Below are positions 27,195-33,588 of a DNA stretch of 33,588 nucleotides, in pieces. Location: positions 1 through 33,588 of the forward strand of contig JADJUV010000076.1 of NCBI GenBank assembly GCA_016716885.1. Direction: 5' to 3'. Under the pieces are notes generated by a model. The model searched no databases and was not told where the DNA came from. It saw only the letters and a program-made list of their open reading frames with translations. The DNA is from Candidatus Trichofilum aggregatum. Lineage in GTDB: Bacteria; Chloroflexota; Anaerolineae; Promineifilales; Promineifilaceae. Every line of letters begins with the position of its first letter. Position 1 is the stretch's first letter. The position numbers were made by a program, and so were the translations under genes.

Positions 27195-28655
27195 GTGACC
27201 GCGAACCCTATTATTCTCATCGTAGATGACGAACCCCATGGACAAAAAACTCTGGAATCCCTTCTCACGGGTCGAGGCTACCAACTAATATTCGCCAGTG
27301 AGGGACAAGAAGCTTATACCCAGGCCCTCACCCACCTGCCTGATCTCATCCTTCTGGATGTGATGATGCCCGTCATGGATGGTTACGAAGTCTGCCGCCG
27401 CTTACGCGCCAATCCCGCCGTAGCCGAAGTGCCGGTACTGATGATCACCGCCCTGGACGATATGGCCTCCCGTTTGCAGGGGCTAGAAGCTGGCGCCGAT
27501 GATTTCATTACCAAACCCTTCAACCGCTCCGAACTGAGAACCCGCGTGCAAACTATTGTGCGGCTAAACCGGTATCGTCGCCTGTTTGAGCGCAACGCCC
27601 AACTGAACTGGGTTATCGAAAGTGCCGAAGATGGGTACATCCATCTCGATCCCAACGATCAGATTAGTTACATCAACCCGCAGGCCCGCCTTTATCTTAA
27701 TATGGAAGGGCCATCCGATGCGCCCATTACGGCCAATTTCCTCACCCTTGTGCAGCAACAGTACCAATGTGTGCCTGAAGAAGCCTGGCAAAACTGGCCT
27801 CTCCTGCCTGTAAACCACACAGCCAATCAGCGCTACCTGGTACAGCCAGAAACAGCCGAGTCTGCGGCCTTTTGGCTCGAAGTCAGCGTGCTCAATTTGC
27901 CCGGCCAAATTGATGCGCGTCAGGGGTGTCTTGTGCGGCTACGGAATGTCACGGTGGCGATCACCAATCAGTTGGACATGCGTAATTTTTATTCCGCCGT
28001 CAGTCACAAGTTACGGACTCCCCTCATCTATGTGATTAATGGGCTGGAATTGCTGACCGAGTTTTCTAACGAAGTTGTCCACCCGAGATTTGTCCAACTT
28101 TTGGAGATCACGTTACAGGGGGGCCGCCAGTTACATAGGGCGGTCAATGATGTATTGGACTATGGGCAGGTAGGCGCTTTGATCCGCCAGGGGGATTACT
28201 TTAACCTGTCGCAATTGCCAGGTATCGTGGCCCGCATTCAGCAATCCCTGGCTATTGATGACCTGACTTTGCACCTGCCAGAAGCGTTGCACCCAGGCAA
28301 GGTTGACCTGCCCTTACGGGGAATGGAGATACTCCTTTGGGAATTGTTAGAGAACGCCCGTAAGTTTCACCCTGCCCAAACACCTAAAATTGACATTCGG
28401 GTTTCGCAGAATCTTCCCGGTAATCTGTTATTCCAGTTTAGTGATAATGGGGGCCATCTGACCGCGGAACAGTTAGCGAATGCCTGGACGCCTTATTTTC
28501 AAGGGGAGAAAAACTTTACCGGGCAGGTTCCGGGTATGGGTTTGGGGCTATCCACGGTGGCCTCGCTGGTGTGGAGTGTAGGGGGTAAAGTGCGCCTCTA
28601 TAACCGGCCCCAGGGGGCGGGGATTGTGGTGGAGCTAACATTGCCAGAGCGGTAA
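27195..28655 (+). CDS. response regulator - histidine kinase fusion (REC-PAS-like-HisKA-HATPase)
   Basis: A 486-residue soluble protein starting at GTG, with AAGGAG eight bases upstream. The N-terminal receiver (1-125) has DDE at 11-13, phospho-acceptor Asp55 (LILLDVMMPVMDG) and ITKPF. A PAS-like sensor region follows (~135-255; LNWVIESAEDGYIHLDPNDQ). HisKA carries His271 in SAVSHKLRTPLIYVINGLELL. HATPase_c has ELLENARKFHPAQ, FSDNGG and a G2-box PGMGLGLSTVASL. REC-first kinases of this type are common intermediates in phosphorelays, so it may receive phosphate from the hybrid kinase upstream and act on a further receiver. It contains no GCGGCCGC. It is separated from the upstream operon by a repeat-rich gap, hence probably transcribed separately. 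Confidence 0.94.
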   Translation: MTANPIILIVDDEPHGQKTLESLLTGRGYQLIFASEGQEAYTQALTHLPDLILLDVMMPVMDGYEVCRRLRANPAVAEVPVLMITALDDMASRLQGLEAGADDFITKPFNRSELRTRVQTIVRLNRYRRLFERNAQLNWVIESAEDGYIHLDPNDQISYINPQARLYLNMEGPSDAPITANFLTLVQQQYQCVPEEAWQNWPLLPVNHTANQRYLVQPETAESAAFWLEVSVLNLPGQIDARQGCLVRLRNVTVAITNQLDMRNFYSAVSHKLRTPLIYVINGLELLTEFSNEVVHPRFVQLLEITLQGGRQLHRAVNDVLDYGQVGALIRQGDYFNLSQLPGIVARIQQSLAIDDLTLHLPEALHPGKVDLPLRGMEILLWELLENARKFHPAQTPKIDIRVSQNLPGNLLFQFSDNGGHLTAEQLANAWTPYFQGEKNFTGQVPGMGLGLSTVASLVWSVGGKVRLYNRPQGAGIVVELTLPER

Positions 28656-28993
28656 TTTGCGGGCGTTGTGGCAGCCATTCTCAATTTGACAGTCTATGAT
28701 GGTAGGGGCGGGACGACGCGGGTTTAATGGAGCTAAACTGGGAAACGATCTTTCCGCGTCGTCTCGCGCTCTTACGATTACGGCTCATATGTGGGCCTGA
28801 CAGGTGTAGGTAGCTACGCCTCGAAGTGCAGATGTTCCCCTTGCCTTGGGCTTGACCCACCTGCCCGCCCCTACAAAGTGTCTCAGTTGAGATCGGGCAT
28901 TTTCCCCTAAGCGGGGGCGGTAATTGTGTCGTTTGTGGCGTGGGCCTCAAAGCAACCTCCTTCCGGAAGGGGTTGGGAGTGGGTCTCTGACTG
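28656..28993. other. intergenic region with an inverted-repeat-flanked segment
   Basis: No gene. GTAGGGGCGGG (28702-28712) and CCCGCCCCTAC (28864-28874) flank a 173-bp segment. A 12-bp palindrome CCTTCCGGAAGG is at 28959-28970. The region lies between the convergent kinase and methyltransferase genes. No target duplication seen. Confidence 0.55.
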
Positions 28994-29692
28994 CTAAAGT
29001 GTGTAGCGTCTGGTTGACGGGGGAAAGCCCTCGTGTAGTTTCCTTTGCCTTTGGGCTCAAAAGAATCACCGCGGCGAACCGCAGCATTGGTGTTCCGTGG
29101 CGACAGTGGCATGGGATAACGCGGCCGCGGGCCAGATTAATCGCCTCAATGCCAGCGCCATGGGCTTCACTACCAATGATCAGGGCCGCCGGTTCTTGCC
29201 AGTTGACCTGCGTGTGTAGGGTGTGGCTGGCTGTTCGACCGAAGCGACCCAGACTGCTAGCGCGTGCAGCGCGGCCGCGATCTGTTCCCAACTCTGGCGC
29301 AAAACCGGCAGACGCAGGTGTGCCCCCATACTGCCGCGCACCGTTTTAGGATTATAGGCATCTACACAACCCGGGCTGAGCAAGACGGCCGAAACCCCGG
29401 CCGCGGCCGCGGTGCGGAGCATGGTGCCCAGGTTGCCGGGGTTTTGCACCTGATCCAGCACCAGGAGCAAGCCAGGGTTGGGGGGTAAGGGCCAATCTGG
29501 TTGGGGGATAACGGCCAGAACGCCCGGCGGAGCCTGGGTGTCACTAACAGAAGCCATGACGGCGTCATTCACAGGGAGATGAGGGGCATCCAGTTGGGCC
29601 AGAAGTGTGGCGTGAGCGGGGTCGGCTAACCAGGATGGAGTGGTGAGGATGAGATGCGGCCGCGTGCCCGTCTGCTGTAACTCTGCAGCCAT
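28994..29692 (-). pseudogene. SpoU/TrmH-family RNA 2'-O-methyltransferase, frameshifted
   Basis: Methylates a ribose 2'-OH in rRNA or tRNA using SAM through a knotted SPOUT fold; the exact target is unknown. Motif 1 is LDQVQNPGNLGTMLRTAAAAGV, whose core NPGNLGTMLRT carries the catalytic Arg and Asn. Motif 2, LIIGSEAHGAGIEAI, is in another frame after a break near 29218. Motif 3 (IPMPL ... NTNAAV) and the final VILLFE-like strand are split by further breaks between 29030 and 29110. Upstream of 29692 the same frame continues to about 29770 (IRDLAFGPRALANRNAFVV), resembling the substrate-binding N-terminus, but no start codon is visible. Repaired length would be near 260 residues, normal for the family. 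Four palindromes within 540 bp. Confidence 0.8.
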
Positions 29693-29835
29693 CGCCTCCT
29701 GGACAACAAAGGCGTTCCTGTTCGCGAGTGCCCTCGGTCCGAACGCTAGATCTCTTATAGATTGGAGCCTCAGACCTAGGGACTAGGGAAAGGGTAAATC
29801 TTCTCCCTCCTCAGGAGAAGGCGCTAGACTCAAGT

Positions 29836-29841
29836 TATAAT
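29836..29841 (+). promoter_or_regulatory. possible -10 box for the UbiA gene
   Basis: TATAAT in the divergent gap between the methyltransferase and the prenyltransferase, 107 bases before the latter. The -35 is not obvious. Confidence 0.3.
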
Positions 29842-29947
29842 GATTGTATCTTTTTTGCCCTTCTGGGGTTAGCTCTGTAGAACAACAAAAATTCCAAACA
29901 GCCCAAGAAAGCGAAAGGCTGTTTATCAATCCAGGGAGTGTGCGGGG

Positions 29948-30787
29948 ATGAGACAAAAAATGAAAGGTTTGTATCAGATTTCGCGGCCGCTCAATGCGCT
30001 GACCGGAGCTTTGGCGGTGGCGTTGGGTGGTTATGTGGCCCAGACTGAAGCCTGGGGTAAGGTGATTTTGGCGGCGGTGGCGGTGGTGTTGATTACCGCG
30101 GCCGCGAACGCCTGGAACGATTATCGCGACATCGAAATTGACAAAATTAACCAGCCCCAACGCGCTTTACCCTCTGGACTCATCAGCCCGCAGACGGCCT
30201 GGGTCTTTTCCCTGGTGCTGACCGGTCTGTCTCTGTTCTTGGCCGCGTTCATTAACCTGCCCGCTTTTCTGATGGCGCTGGCCTCTAGCATTTTGCTCTA
30301 TATCTACTCATGGCGGCTCAAAAGTACCGTTTTGTTGGGGAATGCCACCGTAGCGACTATATCGGCCTTGAGTGCGGTGTTTGGGGGGCTGGCGGCGGGT
30401 AATGCTGTGCCCAGTTTGTGGCTGGCGGTCATCATCGCTACGGCCATCATGGGGCGTGAGGTGTTAAAAACATTGGCTGATTATGAGGGGGATTTGCGCC
30501 AGCGTTGCCAGACAATTGCCACGGCCTGGGGTAAACGACCCGCGCGGATTGTGTTTTATATGCTCGCGGCCGCGACCAGCCTGATTATGCTCTTACCCTA
30601 TCTGCTCGACCTATACCGACCCATTTACGCCTACATTGTGGCCCTGGGTGTTTACCCGGTGATGATCTACATCATTTTGCGTGTTACCCGCACGGCCACC
30701 GGTTCCCAACTGGAGCGGCTTAGCCAGATTATGAAATATGACTTTTTGATCTGGTTTTTGGCGGTCCTTCTCGGTGCAACGCGGTAG
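29948..30787 (+). CDS. UbiA-family prenyltransferase
   Basis: A 279-residue integral membrane protein with about eight or nine helices. The first aspartate-rich motif is NDYRDIEID (N-x3-D-x3-D) and the second is DYEGDLRQ; both bind Mg-prenyl diphosphate. RPLNALTGALAVALGGYV at the N-terminus and PQRALPSGLIS after motif 1 are closest to the branch with (S)-3-O-geranylgeranylglyceryl phosphate (DGGGP synthase-like) enzymes and homologues in Chloroflexota; a quinone or chlorophyll pathway cannot be excluded. Start at 29948 with AGGGAG about nine bases upstream. Three palindromes. Transcription probably ends at the inverted repeat 30821-30870, shared with the convergent ppk. Confidence 0.92.
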   Translation: MRQKMKGLYQISRPLNALTGALAVALGGYVAQTEAWGKVILAAVAVVLITAAANAWNDYRDIEIDKINQPQRALPSGLISPQTAWVFSLVLTGLSLFLAAFINLPAFLMALASSILLYIYSWRLKSTVLLGNATVATISALSAVFGGLAAGNAVPSLWLAVIIATAIMGREVLKTLADYEGDLRQRCQTIATAWGKRPARIVFYMLAAATSLIMLLPYLLDLYRPIYAYIVALGVYPVMIYIILRVTRTATGSQLERLSQIMKYDFLIWFLAVLLGATR

Positions 30788-30820
30788 AAGCGAGGGGATG
30801 AAGCACGGAAGATGTTGTTT

Positions 30821-30870
30821 GTAGTGACCGCTTTAGCGGGCTAGTATCAGCCCGCTAAAGCGGTCACTAC
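30821..30870. repeat. REP-like inverted repeat, copy 2
   Basis: GTAGTGACCGCTTTAGCGGG (30821-30840) pairs perfectly with 30851-30870 around a 10-base loop. It lies between the convergent prenyltransferase and ppk genes, where it may terminate or stabilise both transcripts. The other copy is at 17188-17238. Confidence 0.85.
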
Positions 30871-30921
30871 GAACGAAAACCCATTCGTTAGCGCCGGTTA
30901 TCAATAAACCATTGTTGGCTG

Positions 30922-32789
30922 TTAAAGGGGGGTGTTGTTGTCGGGGGATGCGGCCGCGATATAACTCCCATCAGCCTGCAACCAACGCCCTTTGACGGTA
31001 TCCCGCAACTGTATCAACAAAATATTGTTGATAATCTCATCGCGTAATTCCTGATCTTCAATGGGAAAAACCACCTCAACCCGGCGATCCAGATTACGCG
31101 GCATCAAATCCGCACTGCCGGTATACAACTCAATCTCCCCTTTGTTGTGAAAATAGTAGATGCGGCTGTGCTCCAAAAACCGCCCCACAATACTCAACAC
31201 GCGAATATTATCGCTTGTGCCTGGTAACCCTGGTCGCAAACAGCAGATGCCACGCACAATCAAATCAATCTGTACCCCCGCTTGTGAGGCCCGATACAAC
31301 GCCCGAATCATCTTCTCATCCACCAGGGAATTAATCTTCATGATGATGCGGCCATCCGGGCCATGCTCGGTTTCCCGGGCAATAAAGCGGAGAAGATGTT
31401 GACGCAGATTCACCGGGGCCACCAGGAACTTGCGATAATCGGACTGTTTGGAGTAGCCGGTCAGCAAGTTAAACACGTCAGACGCATCGGCCCCAATGTC
31501 TGGGTCGCTGGTTATTAGCCCCAAATCACCGTAAATACGGGCGGTGTTGACATTGTAGTTGCCCGTGGCTAAATGCACATAACGGCGGGTGCCCTCTTTT
31601 TCTTTGCGCACGACTAACGAGAGTTTGGCATGTGTTTTCAGGCGACCCGGTATAGGGTTTGTTTGATGGCGAGAACATCGGGATCGTTCGCGGCCGCTTC
31701 CAAAAAACTCACCACGGGCATAAAACTGTCATACGGCAGATGAATCAGCACATCCCGCTTTTTCAGAGTGGTAAAAATATTCTCATCCTCACGCAAGCGG
31801 GCTGGCAGCGATGCTTTGAACGGGGGGTCTTTCAATTCTGGTCGTTCTAGCCGGTATAACTCCCACAAACTACTCAAATCCAATGGTCCATTCACGGTAT
31901 ACACGTCCTGGGCTTCCACTTCCAGGTTCTCCACCAGGAGTTCGCGGATTTCCTGTGGCATACTGGCCTCAATTTCCAGGCGCACAGGCACACCAAAGTG
32001 GCGCTGACGAATATTCTGCTCCATCGTCAGGAGCAAATCATCCGCTTCTTCCTCCTGAATTTCCATGTCCGTGTTGCGCGTTACCCGGAATGGGTAGGCG
32101 GCAATGACTTCCATACCCGGAAACAGGCGATCCAGGCTGGCGGCGACGACCTGCTCAATCCAGACAAATTTACGGGTAGCTCGGAGCGAATTCTCGTCTT
32201 CCCCCTCAGTGGGGGGTAGGGGAACAAGGCGGGGGAAATTGCCCGGTACTTTGAGGCGGGCAAAATGGGTTTCGCCGCTTTCCGGGTCACGAATGACGAC
32301 GGCTAGATTGATGCTCAGGTTGGAGATATGGGGAAAAGGATGGCCGGGGTCAAAGGCCAAGGGGGTGAGTACCGGGTAAATCTCTTCTTCAAAATAATTA
32401 CGTAGTCGGCGCTGTTGTTTCTTTTTGAACTCGTCGTAGGTCAAAATCTGAATGCCCGCTTCAGCCAGTTGCGGCCAAATTTCCTGGTTCCAGCAGGTCA
32501 CCTGCCGGGCAAACAGGTCACTAACTACCCGGCTAATGGCGGTAAGCTGTTGTCGGGGGGTCAGACCATCGGCGGGGGTATCCGTAATACCCAGGAGCAT
32601 TTGCTGTTTGAGGCCCGAAACCCGCACCATGTAAAATTCGTCCAGGTTGCTGGCAAAGATAGCCAGAAATTTAGCCCGTTCCAGCAAGGGTTGGCTGGGG
32701 TCAAAGGCTTCTTCTAAGATGCGGTTAAAGTAAGCCAGGTTACTCAGCTCTCGGTTAATGTACAGTTGAGGATCGGTGAGATTGGTCAT
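30922..32789 (-). pseudogene. ppk1: polyphosphate kinase 1 with an internal deletion
   Basis: PPK1 makes polyphosphate from ATP reversibly. The N-terminal part is complete: YINRELSNLAYFNRILEEA, FASNLDEFYMVRVSGL, TPLAFDPGHPFPHISNLS, and IHLPYDSFMPVVSFLEAA through VLAIKQTLYRVA. The C-terminal part resumes with LKTHAKLSLVVRKE (with the autophosphorylated-type histidine), HLATGNYN, FNLLTGYS, VDEKMI and ADLMPRNLDRRVEV. About 53 residues that in other PPK1s lie between YRVA and LKTHAK are missing, and the frame changes at the junction near 31640. ATG at 32789 is preferred over 32837, because the latter extension lies in a repeat. Without the missing piece activity is unlikely. It is a real deletion or an assembly collapse. 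Confidence 0.9.
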
Positions 32790-32811
32790 GGCAGGGGTTG
32801 ATTGATAGGGC

Positions 32812-32905
32812 TGGCCTTTGGCGTTTTTTAATCGCATCTCTGGAGACTAAGCGATTGAGAGACTGAAAGATTTCCAGAGGGTGTTCTCATTATGGCCAAA
32901 GTTGG
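32812..32905. repeat. possible divergent family A element
   Basis: CTGGCCTTTGGCGTTTTTTA at the left and the interior TCTGGAGACTAAGCGATTGAGAGACTG plus TTTCCAGAGG are similar to family A copies; the right end (ATGGCCAAAG) is poorly conserved and no target duplication is seen. It lies upstream of ppk1. The interior word is quoted in two parts: TCTGGAGACTAAGCG and ATTGAGAGACTG. Confidence 0.45.
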
Positions 32906-32957
32906 GTACAGAATTACGTTTGGAGCGAGAGGGTTTTCTCTGGCTCTAGGGTAGATG

Positions 32958-33395
32958 TTACTGGTTCAGGTGGTGGAGTAAGGCTTGTAGGCCAAGCATG
33001 TAGCTATACCAGCCAAAACCACTGATTTGCCCCAGGCACGCGGCCGCGATCTTTGATTCATGCCGAAAGGCCTCACGGGCGTGTATGTTGGACAAATGGA
33101 CTTCTACGGTGGGCAAACCCACGGCGGTGATAGCGTCACGCAGGGCGTAGCTGGTGTGGGTGTAGGCTCCGGGGTTGATGAGGATGCCATTGGCCCAGGT
33201 GTGGGCTTCGTGGATGTGGTCAATGAGGACACCCTCGTGATTGGATTGGTGGATGCGGAGGGTGGTTTGGGACGCGGCCGCGAACTTTTCCACCTGCTCA
33301 TTAATCTCCGCCAGCGTCAATCGGCCATACACCCCTGGCTCTCGCATTCCCAACAGATTCAGATTCGGGCCGTGTAACAATAGAATATTCCACAT
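32958..33395 (-). CDS. aroQ: type II 3-dehydroquinate dehydratase
   Basis: Dehydrates 3-dehydroquinate in the shikimate pathway; cytosolic, usually dodecameric. The 145-residue length from the ATG at 33395 matches the family (about 145). Motifs: LLHGPNLNLLGMREPGVYG with the catalytic Tyr23, QSNHEGVLIDHIH, the acid histidine in INPGAYTHTSYALRDA, and VEVHLSNIHAREAFRHES. An upstream in-frame ATG at 33467 would add 24 unrelated residues and is not favoured. No clear ribosome site before 33395. Intact, with two palindromes coding AAA at 33040 and 33274. It lies upstream of ppk1 on the same strand but with a repeat in between. No other aro genes in the window. Confidence 0.96.
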   Translation of the reverse strand: MWNILLLHGPNLNLLGMREPGVYGRLTLAEINEQVEKFAAASQTTLRIHQSNHEGVLIDHIHEAHTWANGILINPGAYTHTSYALRDAITAVGLPTVEVHLSNIHAREAFRHESKIAAACLGQISGFGWYSYMLGLQALLHHLNQ

Positions 33396-33588
33396 GAGAG
33401 GAAATATACCTGAGGGCTGTGAGCGTGCCAAAGATAGTTTGACCGGATGACTAGTACCGCTTTCCATGCCCTTAGTAATCGTTCATGAATAAGTTCGCTG
33501 GTTGCGGACAGTCTTTAGGAACTGCCGCAATCAAAAACCGCTAAGTTAATTACGAACGCTCTAGCAGAGTTTAGCCAGAAGACCCATC

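Noticed and set aside
28681..29112. Minus-strand frame with Arg/Pro-rich product as a separate gene
   Set aside because: Its first residues are the displaced motif 3 of the SpoU methyltransferase and the remainder is translated repeat.
1146..33281. GCGGCCGC copies as cloning-linker or adaptor artefacts
   Set aside because: They lie in frame within conserved motifs of many genes and in paralogues at the same codons, which linkers would not do.

Overview
The window looks like a chromosomal segment from an uncultured or filamentous member of the Chloroflexota (Anaerolineae/Promineifilum-like). This is inferred from gene content: stacked-PAS soluble sensor kinases, short Ser/Thr kinases, tandem LytR-CpsA-Psr genes with Pro/Thr linkers, a CFI-box protein and a UbiA homologue of the GGGP-synthase type. 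No rRNA, tRNA, CRISPR or phage genes were seen. The most striking property is at DNA level. The 8-bp palindrome GCGGCCGC occurs 46 times (I expect about one by chance), 31 times as the 10-mer CGCGGCCGCG. It lies in almost every gene, in all three reading frames on both strands. This resembles the cyanobacterial HIP1 phenomenon but with a different word.

Layout. 1-2687 (minus): a LuxR-type response regulator followed by a frameshifted membrane sensor kinase with ComP-like architecture running off the left edge. 2820-3705 (plus): a CFI-box protein translationally coupled to a tiny membrane zinc-ribbon protein. 4326-5062 (plus): a YgaP-like membrane domain protein and a rhodanese lipoprotein. 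5350-7077: a divergent pair, an FHA/winged-helix regulator (minus) and a membrane Ser/Thr protein kinase (plus). 7074-7295 (minus): a possible small gene. 7472-15367 (plus): polyprenyl-phosphate glycosyltransferase, MoaA, three LCP genes and an ABC-2 polysaccharide-export permease, so largely envelope glycopolymer functions. 15742-17079: UMF1/Atg22-type MFS transporter. 17783-26366: an overlapping signalling operon (PAS histidine kinase, Rcp1-like receiver, about 2,070-residue hybrid kinase), then 27195-28655, a REC-histidine kinase. 28994-33395: SpoU-type RNA methyltransferase (minus), UbiA prenyltransferase (plus), polyphosphate kinase with an internal deletion (minus) and type II dehydroquinase (minus).

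The intergenic regions are crowded with small non-coding elements. Four unrelated families have terminal inverted repeats plus target-site duplications, so they behave like MITEs. One family has three copies here, two of them inserted exactly at a stop codon. There are also REP-like inverted repeats, a 41-bp tandem array, an older ATCTGTG-type repeat that has itself been invaded, and strong hairpins.

Many genes carry single-base frameshifts, mostly in short homopolymers. They could be sequencing/assembly errors or real decay, and the sequence alone cannot decide. The frameshifted genes are annotated over their full reconstructed span.
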